From Pyxicephalus adspersus (lineage: Eukaryota > Chordata > Amphibia > Anura > Pyxicephalidae), in contig NC_092858.1 of NCBI RefSeq assembly GCF_032062135.1, positions 169,512,615 through 169,576,614 on the forward strand: DNA of 64,000 nt, given 5' to 3'. Position 1 is the first letter of the stretch. The number at the start of each line of letters is the position of its first letter. Below, in pieces: positions 1 to 11,533 of this stretch. Under the pieces are notes generated by a model. The model did not search any database. It was given only the letters and a program-made list of their open reading frames with translations, and was not told where the DNA came from. A program made the position numbers and the translations under genes.

Positions 1-162
1 GTGATGTGTCTGGCTGTGCTGCATTCAGTTGTCAGGCTCTGAGCAGAGAGGGGGGGTGAGATGGGAAGGGGGGAGCAGTGGTGAAGGAGTTGGGCGGTAC
101 CATTCGTCACAGGGGGAAGGGGGGGTTAGTGAGCTCTAGCCGATTGGAGTGGAATGTTCCTC

Positions 163-184
163 CAGAGAGGGAGAGAGAGAGAGA
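163..184. repeat. Short GA microsatellite
   Basis: A GAGAG-rich simple repeat in purine-rich sequence upstream of the CpG-rich segment. Positions 1-280 otherwise hold G-rich sequence with no recognisable gene. Confidence 0.7.
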
Positions 185-279
185 AAGGAAGAACAGGCAG
201 ACAGGGTGGGCGTGCCCTATTAGCGCTGGGCGTGGCCAAGGTCTCTCACGAACCTCTTTTGCTGTAAAATAGAGGGGGC

Positions 280-704
280 GTGTCGCTCCCGCCGTTGTGG
301 GCGTTCCTGGAGTGTCAGACGAAGAGGCGCTGTGTGAGCGGGGAATGTCGGGGCGTGTCTGGTGAGCGGAGGAGAGGGGGCGTGGCCCAGCGGCACGGCG
401 CGAGGGGAGGAGGAAGGCACCACTTGCAGGAGCCGGAAAGGGGGAGGGCAGGAGAAGGTGCTGCTGCTGCTATCGCTGAAGAGAGAAAAAAAAAAAAAAA
501 AAAGACAATGGAGCCTGTGTGCGGCTGCGGGAGATTAAGGCTGCCGCCGAGCGGCCCGCACAGCCGGCATTAACGAGAAGAGCGGGGAAGCCCTACAGAT
601 CTCGTCACTTTTCCCCCCCCCCCCTCACCACACACTTTGCCCGGATCACCCAGAGCACCCCCTCCCCCCCCCGCGCGGGAGATCGCCTCGTCCTGCTTTT
701 GCCG
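280..704 (+). promoter_or_regulatory. bcl9: CpG-rich promoter and probable first non-coding exon of bcl9
   Basis: The segment is GC- and CpG-rich compared with the AT-rich introns and lies at the expected 5' edge of BCL9. It ends at a good donor (gccg|gtgagt, GT at 705-706), so the 3' part is probably exon 1. It contains an A-run at about 487-503 and several C-runs. No TATA box is evident, as is usual for CpG-island promoters. The transcription start cannot be read from the sequence. Assignment to BCL9 rests on position, strand and the donor. Human BCL9 also has non-coding 5' exons. Confidence 0.6.
508..573 (+). CDS. Possible upstream ORF in bcl9 exon 1 (21 codons)
   Basis: An ATG at 508-510 lies in a near-ideal Kozak context (A at -3, G at +4). 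It opens a 21-codon frame, MEPVCGCGRLRLPPSGPHSR plus one His, closed by TAA at 571-573. If transcription starts upstream of it, ribosomes would meet this uORF first, which would reduce initiation at the BCL9 start. Nothing shows that the peptide has a function. The call depends on the unproven exon 1 boundaries. Confidence 0.35.
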   Translation: MEPVCGCGRLRLPPSGPHSRH

Positions 705-798
705 GTGAGTGACGGGACTGGCTGCAGGCCGCACATCCGGGTAATCACGGCGAACGGGTCTGGGGCCTTCTGTGTGTGAGAGAGGCGAGCCGGGCCTG

Positions 799-1063
799 NN
801 NNNNNNNNNNNNNNNNNNNNNNNNNNNNNNNNNNNNNNNNNNNNNNNNNNNNNNNNNNNNNNNNNNNNNNNNNNNNNNNNNNNNNNNNNNNNNNNNNNNN
901 NNNNNNNNNNNNNNNNNNNNNNNNNNNNNNNNNNNNNNNNNNNNNNNNNNNNNNNNNNNNNNNNNNNNNNNNNNNNNNNNNNNNNNNNNNNNNNNNNNNN
1001 NNNNNNNNNNNNNNNNNNNNNNNNNNNNNNNNNNNNNNNNNNNNNNNNNNNNNNNNNNNNNNN
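799..1063. other. Assembly gap
   Basis: A run of N directly before the G-rich minisatellite. The array probably continues into the gap, so its true length is unknown. Apparent reading frames crossing the gap are meaningless. Confidence 0.99.
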
Positions 1064-1475
1064 GGGGGGGTACCCTGGGATAAGGGACTGGGGGGGTACC
1101 CTGGGATAAGGAACTGGGGGTGTACCCTGGGATAAGGAACTGGGGGTGTACCCCTGGGATAAGGAACTGGGGGGTACCCTGGGATAAGGAACTGGGGGGG
1201 TACCCTGGGATAAGGAACTGGGGGGTACCCTGGGATAAGGGAGTGAGGGGGACCCTGGGATAGAGACTTGGGGGGACCCTGGGATAAGCGAGTGAGGGGG
1301 ACACCCTGGGTTAGGGGTCTGGGGGGCACCCTGGGTTAGGGGTCTGGGGGGCACCCTGGGTTAGGGGTCTGGGGGGCACCCTGGGTTAGGGGTCTGGGGG
1401 GCACCCTGGGTTAGGGGTCTGAGGGGCACCCTGGGTTAGGGCTCTGGGGGGATCCCTGGGATAAGGGATGTAGCC
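1064..1475. repeat. G-rich minisatellite, 25-27 bp unit, about 16 copies
   Basis: Each unit carries a G-run followed by a CCCTGGG core. Two sub-families lie side by side. The left half has units of the type TACCCTGGGATAAGGAACTG plus G5-7. From about 1300 units change to CACCCTGGGTTAGGGGTCTG plus G5-6, nearly perfect at 25 bp. The left edge is cut by the assembly gap. It lies in bcl9 intron 1, about 360 bp after the exon 1 donor. Four or more G-tracts per 50 nt make G-quadruplexes plausible on the + strand. Confidence 0.95.
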
Positions 1476-2520
1476 CCTGTGTGTGTGGGGTCAATGGGAT
1501 AGGGACTAGGGGGACTATCCATATGGACATAGCTGCAGTGTGAGGGGACTTGGCATGGGGAAATATCTCCTGTACCGGGGGGAGGGGGTGGCTCCTGTGC
1601 GTGGGCATGGGGAAGGAAATGAGGGGCTTACCCCCGTGTGTGGGGACCGGGTATAGGAATATAGCTCCTGTGTTAAGCATCGGGATTAGGGACAGATGTC
1701 CATAGTGTGGGACAGAGGAGACTTGACATTGGGAAATAGCCCTTGTGTGAGCGGACCGGGCATAGTGAGATATCTCCTTTATGTTGGGCCCTGTGTGGTA
1801 TAAGCTTTGGGTATAAGGACATATCTTTGTGTAATGGACCCGGGCTCTGGGATTTACCTCTCATGTGTGGGGTTTAGGTATGGAGACAGATGCCTTGTGC
1901 GGGCACTGAGGGTACCTGATATTGGAACTTTTCTTTGATGTGTGGACCTGACGTAGGGACATATCACCAATGTGCTGCCAAGGGGGCCCTGGTTTAGGTT
2001 CAATTTTACAGTGCGGCACATTGGAAAATATTCTTTTTTCGGGGGGGAAGCCAGATGCTTGATATTTACATCAGTGGGGTACAAAGGAAACCCAAAATAG
2101 TGATATAATACCTTTGTAGTAGATGTGCATTAAGGTGGGGACATATGGTGTGTGGTGGCCTGAGGGGTCATGCCATAGGGACAAATACAGTATAGTAGGG
2201 TCAGAAGACTTCTTTAGGGTACAGAAAGACCTTGGCATGGCACAAATTATCTTTGTGGTTTGCAAAGGGGTCTCGACTTACTGTCAAATCTTTTCTGCCA
2301 GAACAAAGCGGACCTAGCTTGTCGTGGGCAGAGTATACTTGTCATAGGGATATTTTGCATGTGTAGGGACCAAGATCGGGAATATCTCCTGTGTGTGGGA
2401 AAGAGGTCAGGGTAGATCTGGAGAAGAACCTGGCATGGGAACATTTCTTTGTTATAGAGAGTGAGAACCTGATGTGGTCACAGAGAACCTGGCATAGGCA
2501 CATGAAGATGAATGAGATAA
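1476..2520. repeat. Decayed tandem-repeat tract continuing from the minisatellite
   Basis: Motifs such as ATATCTCCTGTGTG, GGGACATA, GGCATAGG and TGTGTGGGGAC recur at irregular spacings of roughly 40-60 bp. This suggests an old, strongly diverged minisatellite. Unit boundaries are too blurred for a copy number. No convincing coding frame is present on either strand. Confidence 0.55.
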
Positions 2521-2879
2521 AATTGACATTGTTTATTCTTTCTCATACTCCAAATTTACAAAAATAATTGCACCCTACACTACCACCACTTCAAATCAAT
2601 GAAATTACAATCCGGTGTTTCAGATTAGGTGCTAGAAGGAATCTCTTATGGAAACTTCTAATATCCGGGGTCTGGTGTTGTTTGCTATTGATGTGTTGTG
2701 GTGCCAAGATGAAAAGAACTCCTCAGAAGGTTGTAGATGCCCAGACGTCTAATGGAAGTAGAAGGCCCTCCAAATTGTGTAAATACAATCACAAAGAACC
2801 AAAATATAAAGTGGCTTTGATTTCCAGTGACTGTTATTTGTCCAGGTCTGGCTGGCTCATGCCAAGTGCTGAAAAGTAT

Positions 2880-3540
2880 CTGACATTTCTAAGAACTCCA
2901 AAATTATGTTGCATGATCTGCAGGTAACTCATGGAATAGTCAAAGTGCACATCTAAAATTAGAAGGATTGCACCATAACTGTATGCAAGGTGTGCCAGGG
3001 AAAAGCCCTTTTTTTGTCCTAAAATAACAGAACATAACTACAGGTTGCCATGAATCATATAGGCAAAGATAAGGGCTTCTGCAACAATGATGACCCAAAT
3101 ATAGTTGTGCGTCCATCATTAGTATAGACTTAGAATAAAACCGCATACCATCTGTGAAGCATGGTGATGAAAATGTTACGGTCCGTGGTTACTTTGCTGT
3201 ATCAGGGTCTGGGCAGCTTGCATTAATCGACCTCAGTATTCTGCATCACGTTTGGCATATTGGGCCATCTGTCTAAAAGCTGAAGTGGAACTTTTAGCAC
3301 ACGAGCAAATTGAGCAAAGAATAGTTCAAAAATGAGAAATGTGTAGGGACTGGTCTAGGTAAATCCCAGATTTACATTGCATTTGTTATATGAAATTTTT
3401 AGTTTAGGGAAAGAAATTTGCAAACGCAGTAACTGAAGCAGCTTTCCAATTAGTTCAAAATCTGATCAGATCAGTAGAGCAGAGGCTGGTGAGAAGTCAT
3501 ACAAAGTTTTTGGCCCCAAGCGTGTACATAACTGTTCACA
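2880..3540 (+). mobile_element. Tc1/mariner-like transposon remnant
   Basis: Conceptual translation across broken frames gives pieces resembling a Tc1-type transposase middle (a 'gtgaagcatggtgatg' block followed by a 'ggtctgggcagcttgcatt' block). The frame is interrupted by stops and indels, so it is a dead fossil. Ends and target duplication could not be placed. Confidence 0.4.
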
Positions 3541-3585
3541 GTAAACCATTATGACTGTTGGATTATTGAAAAAGTAATAATCCTC

Positions 3586-3722
3586 TTAGATTGTAAATTC
3601 TTCAAGACAGGGTCCCCTCCACTTCCTGTGTCACTATTTGTATCTGTCATTTCCAACCCCTACCTAATGTACAGCGCTGCGTAATATGTTGGCACTATAT
3701 ATTGTTTAATAAAAATAATAAT
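3586..3722 (+). repeat. L2-type retroposon tail
   Basis: It begins TAGATTGTAA, then carries a 'cctccacttcctgtgtcact' block, then TGTACAGCGCTGCGTAATAT and a TATATTGTTTAATAA end. This is the shared amphibian/fish L2-LINE-like 3' tail that is also carried by V-SINEs in this window. Family name uncertain. Confidence 0.8.
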
Positions 3723-4099
3723 TTCCATGGGCTATATATATTTTTCCACGTGACTGTATATGGTAGACAAAGTGATTCTGGTGCATGGAAAACATTAGAA
3801 AGTTTTCTGTATTACAATGGAAATGAGTGCGAGAACTTGTGGAGAAAATAAATAGACAGCTTTTACAACACCATGGTATATGAGAGAAGCATAGGGACCT
3901 ATCTATACGTGACAGGAATTAGGGATTGTGATAAGTGGAGAGCAGTGAAAGCTAGGACATTGCTTTTGAAGCATAAGGCATGTTGTCTTATTTTGTATCA
4001 GGGCAATGAAAGGTCCTTGCATATGGAGGTACCGGGAGGACATAGGAGCACGTGGGACAGAATGTGAGCTGTTGTGTCCATGGTGGAGCGGTCTTGGTA

Positions 4100-4253
4100 C
4101 AGTGTTCAACCCAGAATTTTTTTTATGCTCGGTGGGAAGAATTTGTAGGCAGGTGGCATCCCCTGTATTGTGACCCAACTCTTCAATAAACAGGCGGGTG
4201 GTTACTAGAAAATACCGGGTGGTGCGCCCTGCTAAAAGTGCCGGGGAGAATGC
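4100..4253 (+). repeat. Short dispersed CAGTGTTC repeat, copy 1
   Basis: A member of a family of about 165 bp with eight copies in this window. It starts CAGTGTTCAACCC, carries 'gtgggaagaattt' and 'gtgccgggtggtgcgcc'-like blocks, and ends near GGGGAGAATGC. The near-inverted ends (CAGTGTTC / GAACACTG in the best copies) suggest a non-autonomous DNA transposon, but I cannot show a consistent target duplication. Confidence 0.8.
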
Positions 4254-4924
4254 CAAGTTGGATAGTTACATCTTTATTGTATGGATCCAGAACCAGATTG
4301 GGAGAGATGAACCTGCTTTTTGTACGTATAAGCATTTGGTGTTCTTTATTAGTCCCAGATAGAAGACTTTGTGTCTTCTGTTGGATATGCTGTAGCATGT
4401 ATAGTGTTAGTGACTTGTACCGCAAAATATTTACATGAAGGTCCGGCTTTGGTGTAAAGATTTCTAGAAGAAAGTCGGTGTTGAGTATGTAGCAAAGATC
4501 TGGGTGGTGACAACTTCATGTATGGACTTGACTGGGGTATGAAGAAGTAAAGAGATGGGGGGGAGATGTGTTCAGATATCCTGCAATGAAGGATTCATTG
4601 GATTCATTGGATTTTGTGTGTCAGCAAACAATGGTGCTGAAAGTAAGGAGAGATCTTGGTCTTGTTTCAACCCCAACAAGAGATGCAATGTCAGTGGAGC
4701 TCTTGGATGGTGCAAAGTTGGGAGCCGTTTGTTATACGATGGAGGAAAATGTATGAGGAGTTTTTTGGGTATGGGCATTGGTTGATAGGGCTGTAGTATG
4801 GATGGAGAAGGGATCTTGGCCCTACTGGAAATAAATATATGTTGGACTAAAACAAAACAAATGGTTGTAAACCTAGTGCAAAAGAGTAGAATGGAGTATG
4901 AGAAAAGAAAGTTGGAGTGACTTT

Positions 4925-5303
4925 GGCTAGGTAAACACTATAATGCAATATTTGTTGTTAGAAAACGAACGATTATTCACAAATATTTTGAACGTATATC
5001 CTATTGTGCACAATTCTGTACATGCTGAAACGATCAAACGCAGAACATTCAAATATAATCCACCAATATTGTACACACACTAGATACGATTGTTTGAAGG
5101 ATGCAGGAAGTGACATGTACAGGAGAAAGTGTATCGCAGAACAATCCACATTCCCTGAACGACCGTACATAAAATAGATGGCGAACGATCGTCGCCCAAT
5201 CAGATCCGCTGGGGCGGTCGTTTGTTTCCAGCGACATTCCTTGTTCACTCTTTTATCGGACGATCAGACGTTAGCTGTTAAATATTGCACGTGTGTATGT
5301 AGC
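4925..5303 (-). mobile_element. Harbinger-type MITE, family A copy 1
   Basis: Its right end, read on the - strand, is GCTACATACACACGTGCAAT. It is the inverted homologue of 10320-10710, sharing 'gattatatttgaacg', 'tgtacagaatcgtgca' and 'cgttcaaaatattcg' blocks. No transposase is encoded. The related end sequence at 38453 has a TTA target duplication, which points to PIF/Harbinger. The duplication is not clear here. Confidence 0.65.
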
Positions 5304-5795
5304 GTTTGGAACTGCGGTGTGTGGTGGGCAACAAGAGATCTGGGTTCAGATGAGTGGGGTAAGATACAGATGAGGGGTAAGATATGGTGTGGTAATGCCT
5401 GGATAGGATAGGCAAAGGAGTATTATAAAACACTAACAAAAGGGAATAGTAAGGTTGGCATTTGTGATTTATAAGCACTTTAATGAATCTTTCCTAGATT
5501 TCTGGTTTTATTTATTCATTTTTGCAGTTCATGATTTAAAAAACATTACTAGCTATTATATTATTGTTGCTTTCCAGATTTTTCTATGCAGTTCATGAAC
5601 AGCATAACATGAGTATAGTTAAATGAATTCAATCTGTCCTCGTATCTGTCCACGTCTAATTTTCAGTTGATTCCTCCAGGAGGTTCCTAGCAATAATGTG
5701 ATTTGTATAGGATGTGAGGAATCTTTGGGTTTAAATGTGCTTGTTTCTTAAGAATCTTAAAATATGTCTAATGCCAATATTAATTTAATTGGTAT

Positions 5796-5915
5796 AGCAG
5801 GGTCCTCTCCTCCTTCTGTGTCAATGCCTATCTGTCTGTCATTTTCTACCCTTATTTAATGTACAGCGCTATGTAATATGTTGGTGCTATATAAATACTG
5901 TTTAATAATAATAAT
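5796..5915 (+). repeat. L2-type retroposon tail
   Basis: 5'-truncated copy with AGCAGGGTCCTCTCCTCC, TGTACAGCGCTATGTAATAT and a terminal TTTAATAATAATAAT. Confidence 0.85.
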
Positions 5916-7153
5916 TGTGCTCTTTTCTGTTTTCCATTAAGGAGTTTTCCCTTCACTTTTTGTCTTGGAATGAAACAGAAAGTAAGGGAAATCTTCCCTC
6001 CATTGTAACCAAGTTGTCACATTGAAAGGATTACCTCTGATTTACTGAAAACTCACACTTTTTTATTTTTTTTTATTTTACATTATCCTGGAAACAATGG
6101 TTATAACAGAGAAAGTGAATTTTCTTAGATAAACTTTAACTCCACAAGTAACTCTTTCCTAAGTGGGAATAAATTTGGCTTTGGATGCGATTGAACCTAT
6201 GGATTGTGTACTTTCTTTCCCCTTCCTGGGAATTCTTTGGTAAAGATTAGACTTCTATAGAGAAAGATGGCTGCAGAGTCTGTGTTTTGGGGATTTACTG
6301 TTTACTTTGCATGCTCAGCTCAACATTGCCTGTCCTTTTCTGCAATAATGACTTGCCTGATCGCAAAGTGAGACTTTAGTTTAGTTAAAGACTATATTTT
6401 TTTGCTTCTTTGGAAAGTGTAGTGAAGCTTCCATTTGCATTTGGTGGTAGGGCTGTTTGTACCGTAGCATTGGTGCCATAATGAGCATCTTGTGTGCTAT
6501 ACAATGGGTGCAGTGATAGGTGCTCTTCCTCTAGGAATCCTCAATACCACAGTAAAGTTACACTTTGTGTCTTCTGGCTTTTTTTGACACAGTTGTTGCA
6601 GCGTGCCTCAAATTTCTCAGCTGGACTGTTTTTCTAACTTTTAGAAACGGTCAACTCACATATGCATTTTGAGTGTGTTGAACCACACCATTCAGATGAC
6701 TCAAATGGGGAAAAATGTATGTTGACAGGGTGATATATTGCTGCTCTGAAAACAATGATAAACTAAACTCTTCTCGACTGAATAAGACGTTGGTGAGTAT
6801 TCCTTTCTACCTGATATCTAAATACACTCAAAAACTTTTTCAGGTGAGAAGGTGAAGGTTTGCAAATGTGGAGAAAGGTTAGTAAAGGCTTTCAGTAGGG
6901 GTAAATGCTTACTGAGCTATTGAATGGCCCGTTTCTACAGCTTGCTTTGTGTATTTGCCTAGCCCTAATTCCTGGATAATTGCCAGTGTATGTCCAGCTT
7001 TGCAGAGATGTTTGTTTAGGCCAAACAAGTGCAGACTTGACATTTCAATTTTGGGTAGATGTCAGTGGATTGAGATGTCCACTAGAATTTTGTTTTCTGG
7101 ATCCAACCTGCCACAGTTTTGCAAAGAACTCCAGTGGGCATGGCGTCCTAAGA

Positions 7154-7422
7154 CAGGGGTGTCAAACTCAATTCTGGCCCGCACTGTAATTATATTTGTC
7201 CCTCAAGAAAACAGAAGCAAACTTCTACTAGAGCTGGCCCGCTGCTAGACAGCGCATGCACTACTAATACTACAAATCCCAGAATGCTCTGCTGGCACAT
7301 CAATCAGGGCCCACAAGCGTCCCCGCCTCTGTTGACATTTATTAGCAACCTTCCTCAATTTTATATATTTTTTCAATAAAGATCAATGTTGGCCCACAGT
7401 GTATTTGAGTTTGACACCCCTA
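7154..7422 (+). mobile_element. hAT MITE, family 1 copy 1
   Basis: Terminal inverted repeats CAGGGGTGTCAAACTC and GAGTTTGACACCCCTA enclose 269 bp with no coding capacity. Eight-bp flanks TCCTAAGA (7146-7153) and TCCTAGGA (7423-7430) differ at one base and fit a hAT target-site duplication. Confidence 0.9.
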
Positions 7423-8024
7423 TCCTAGGAGAAATAAAGTTTTGTCAGAACAAATGCCTTGCGGTTGCTCATTTATGGACAGCGCTCCCCCTGGTGGCAC
7501 CCGTAACCCTCTTGGAAGAGCATGGGAATGATGGGATGATGGGAAGCAGTTGAACAGCTGGGACAGTTCATTTATCTGACAGCTCAATATCCAAAGCTCG
7601 GTGTGGTCCGGCTATAGAAGAAAACCACCAAACAAACCAATTTAGAGCAAAGGTTTCTTCCAGCTTTGAGCTGTGAAAGTCAGGCCATTTAAATTCAATT
7701 TTTTGTGCAGTTATATCAAGGTTTAGCATGTTTGGGTGCATAGGTATTCAAATAATCTTGTTCCATTGATGGGCCTCCTGAAACTTGTCAGCTAGGTGGT
7801 CAATAATGGCCAGAGGGTAACCAGTGATTATCCCAATATAATCTAGTTATCACCGATTGGGGGCTCCGGCTATTTATGGAACAGAATGGTTGTCCTGCTT
7901 GTTGGTTTAAGGGAAAGGATCTGTGTATTGAGGCGTATCAAGATTGGCGCTTTGAGAGCAGATGGTTTCCTTCTTTTTGTTCTTTGAAGGTTTTTTCTTT
8001 TTTGACTATCTCTGGCCAACTTAA

Positions 8025-8581
8025 CCTCCCTGGCGGTAAGCCCGAGTAAGACTCGAGGTGAAAAAAACCTGCTGAAAATGGTAACCCCTGAGTCACACTT
8101 CTGCTCGATAAAAAAGTAAAAAAAAAAACTGGTCCCATCGGCGTCCTCCAGGGTCCTGCCATTCTCTGGCCTCTTCCTCGATCTGTCCCCCAGGGAATGC
8201 GCTGACGTTCCCCGGGAGTTCCTGGTGACGCCGGCTGGTACGGATGCCGCTAGGGGTGTGGCGGGAATTTCAAATTTTGTGTTGCATTGGGTACAAAATA
8301 ACAAATAATCAATGCAGTACAATGAATTTCTATGACTAAAACTATTGCAATGACTTTCATTAAAATTTATTTTACAGTATAGTGAAGTTGAAATACAAAA
8401 TCATGTCAGTTTATTAAATGTATTTATTTTTTAATTTATTTTTTTTACATGATTTTGTGTTTCAAACTTTATTATGCTCATACTAATATATTATACTGTA
8501 AAATCATGAAAAACAATGTACCTATAAATCCGGACTTATTTTGGACCTATAAATCCGGACAGAAATGAACAGCCCAGAAGG
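8025..8581 (+). mobile_element. piggyBac-like TTAA element, copy 1
   Basis: Ends CCTCCCTGGCGGT and, read inverted, CCTTCTGGGCTGT sit between perfect TTAA flanks (8021-8024 and 8582-8585). The 557-bp body encodes no transposase. TTAA duplication is the hallmark of piggyBac-type insertion. Two more copies lie at 19934 and 40448. Confidence 0.8.
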
Positions 8582-8589
8582 TTAATGTC

Positions 8590-8760
8590 CATAATCCATA
8601 CAGCAGAAATATGTAAACCCTAGAGTTACTGTAGATGTTGCTAGAGGTTCCTTCAGCAATTAGCATATTAGTACCTCTTGGGTTAGCTTAGGTGGCCTTT
8701 TTGGATATTTGTGAGGGTGACATTCTTCTTAATGGCCAACAATGTAAGAGACGTGACTGA
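8590..8760 (+). repeat. Dispersed GGTGACATTCTTC repeat, copy 1
   Basis: It shares a 'gaggttccttcagcaat ... gagggtgacattcttc' layout with copies at about 12787, 16290 and 31840. A recurrent frog interspersed repeat of unknown class. Confidence 0.55.
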
Positions 8761-8875
8761 AACAAATGGGAGGGTTCAAACATCAAAACCTTCCAGCTGG
8801 ATTGGAACAATAGCGGGAATTAAAGCAGGGAGATTCCTTTATCAAAGCAACAGCCAATACAATACTAACTATCTT

Positions 8876-9011
8876 TTTATTATTAATAAACAGGATTTAT
8901 TTGGCGCCAACATACTATGCAGAGCTGTACATTAAATAGGGTTTGCAAATGACAAATATGGACAGTGACACAGGAGGAGGAGAGGACCCTGCCCCTATAA
9001 CCTTACAATCT
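8876..9011 (-). repeat. L2-type retroposon tail (inverted)
   Basis: Reverse-complement copy: AATAAACAGGATTTAT, then 'gagctgtacattaaat', then 'gacacaggaggaggagagga', ending TTACAATCT. Confidence 0.85.
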
Positions 9012-10319
9012 TTATACAAAATCTTGAGAGAAAAATGGATATTGTCATTGCTGACCTTTTTATAAATGTTGGCAATTTGCTTGTCAGGCTGATACTAAGA
9101 TTTCGACACTCTCTAAATTGTCGATCTGGCACAGGTATGCAGTCAAACAAGGTCAACTCCTTCTTTGCATAATTTCCAGGTCCAAATTTAATGTGTTTTT
9201 ACATATGAAAGGCCTGGATGTGTCAAGTCCTCTCTTTGTTCCAGGGGGTTGACAAATTCAAGTGACAGAGCTTGCCATAAGGTTTCTGGTTTTACTTACC
9301 TTACAAGAATTAAGGAAAACCTGAAGATCCTTAATGGTAACATCAACAAACGTTAACATTATCCAAGCAGTATCCACCCATTGCTTTCCTAAAAAGCTGT
9401 AGAATTTCATTAGCTTGTGTCGTCAGCGGCATATCTGTAATGAGGCGTCCTAAAGCTTCCTTACCCCTGACTTCTTCTAGTCTCAAGAAAAGTGAGATTT
9501 GAAGTCATTACCGTGCTGCGGAGGAAGTTGCAGGACAAGTTTGTCGGTTTCTGCTTGCTCTACCCCCTTTGCTGCTGCTTAATTATTCTCTCAGGATTCA
9601 TCCAATGAGATGACCACCTCGATACAGACAACACAAGGCGGTCAGGATCCCTGCAGGCAGTGACTAGTTATGTTTCTTCCAGCTTGCCTTGTTTTGGTCA
9701 CCACTTCCATAGGTCATGTCCTGTTTAAACTAATAGCCAGGAAGTAACAGTTTGCATGTGTTGTCAGGCCAGCAGGTTTTTAGACCTGCATGCTGTTTTA
9801 GGTAAAACATATCAAACATGGATGAAAGGAATAACCAGGACAGCCTGGATTTATTTTCATATCTGTTTTTGTTTTAAAACTTTAAATCAAACTTGTGAAC
9901 TATACCTGTGGTATTCACTAATTTGCAACTTATCATTGTTGGTGTCCAAGGGATGCTTTTATTCTCTCTTTAAAATACATTGAGCTGTTACACTAAACAG
10001 GGATGCAGAGGTTTTCTTTTTCGGTGTAGTGTTGGACAAATTCAATTTTTTCTAGCCTTTCAATAGATTATTAATTGCCTAAAATATGTTTAAGTGCATC
10101 TCCTATGGCTGGAAAGATTGCTGCTTTATTTTCTGGCTACATTGCATGTGTACATTTTTAAAACCTGAATATTTTTGGCAATATGGATTGATGGTACTTC
10201 TGTGCAAAATTTAATTTAGGTAACTGGGTACTTTAGATAGAAGTCTCCCTGAGAATGTTGGTGAGAGACGTTCCTGCATTTTTTATTTCTGGTGCTTCCG
10301 ATGTTTATAGCAAAGGTTA

Positions 10320-10710
10320 GGCTACGTACACACGTGCAATACTTGTCTTTGTAAAAAAACATTTATCGACTGATCATTCGAGAATCTTTGTGCACTTTTT
10401 TTTGTTAATGACGCAGATGTCGCTGGAAGCCAAACGACCGTCCTGGCCGATCCGTTTGGGCGACGATCGTGTTGTGTGTACAGTCGTCTAGAGATGGTGT
10501 ATGGTTCTATGGTACACTTTCTCTGGTACACATAACTTTCTGCATCATTTAAACTATTGTATCTGATGTGTGTACAATATTGGTGGATTATATTTGAACG
10601 ATCGTATCGTTACAGCATGTACAGAATCGTGCACTATATTAACGTTCAAAATATTCGTTAACGATCGTTGATATGTCATTAGCTTTCTAACAACAAATTT
10701 TTTTTATTTA
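10320..10710 (+). mobile_element. Harbinger-type MITE, family A copy 2
   Basis: It starts GGCTACGTACACACGTGCAAT directly after TTA (10317-10319) and runs in the opposite orientation to 4925-5303. The right end is decayed; homology is lost in the T-rich stretch near 10700. Confidence 0.65.
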
Positions 10711-10944
10711 AATTTTTTTAACAAGTTTTCTCTGAGGATATTGAGCTTTAGAACTGTCAGAAGCAATAGGGATTGCTGTCAGTTGGCTGTCATATTGGGG
10801 TGGAATTAAAGCACTTTTCTTGTTTTAAAGTTAAAAATCTCCCACCATTTTTTTCTTCTATCCTGGTGACATCTTTGTGGGGGTTTTAAGTAAGCATATG
10901 CAAATTAGGCAATTTTGTTTAGCTAAAAATATGTGTTTGTGCAT

Positions 10945-11090
10945 ATGTGACCACTGCCGATCATTCATTGATCCGGAGTGATGATCCATGAATGACTTCA
11001 GGTGACCGCTGTACACATGTCCGATTCTCATTCGAGATAAGCATGACCGTTTGTCTAGGAGGATAACCACCCGATGTGTATACAAAGATT
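10945..11090 (+). repeat. MITE-like fragment
   Basis: A 'gatcattcattgatcc' / 'gatgatccatgaatgac' inverted pair and 'gtacacatgtccgattctc' resemble the sequence at about 48380-48660. Probably a decayed Harbinger-type MITE. Ends not resolved. Confidence 0.4.
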
Positions 11091-11533
11091 TAGGTCACAA
11101 TGCTATACTTAACATAGCTTTTCTATGTAGTAGTGTGCTGGGATATGAGGGGTTCTTATCTGTCTCCACAACTAAGCTACAATTTGGAATTAACCGATCT
11201 CTCTGATCATACTGGTGAGAGTTATCTGCGCATAAATAAAACTTGCAACTTACCGGTGGTAAGAACAGATAAATGTGTATTGTGGAGATTCTTCACCTGA
11301 ATGTAGGGTTTAAATGTGTGCAGTAATTGGCTGACAAACCTCTGGAAAGCCTGTAAAATCCTCATGTACGGATTTCCAGACATTTTCACGTACCGCAGAT
11401 AAAATTATCATACATTAGAACAAATTGTAAGCAGACAGGTTCATTATTGCAGAAAATGCCAGTGATGTCTGTTCTGCAATAAAAAAAAATGGCCTGTTCA
11501 AAATCTGTGCGCATGTGCAGATTGGCATATGAC

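Noticed and set aside
570..1354. Long - strand open frames rich in YPRVPP and SLSQGTPP repeats
   Set aside because: They are conceptual translations of the G-rich minisatellite and run through the assembly gap. No gene.
1064..1475. Regular direct repeats that could suggest a CRISPR array
   Set aside because: Units are contiguous without unique spacers, in a vertebrate intron. It is a minisatellite.
2568..2927. 119-codon open frame on the + strand
   Set aside because: No recognisable domain, AT-rich intron context, and overlap at its end with a Tc1-like remnant. Most likely chance.
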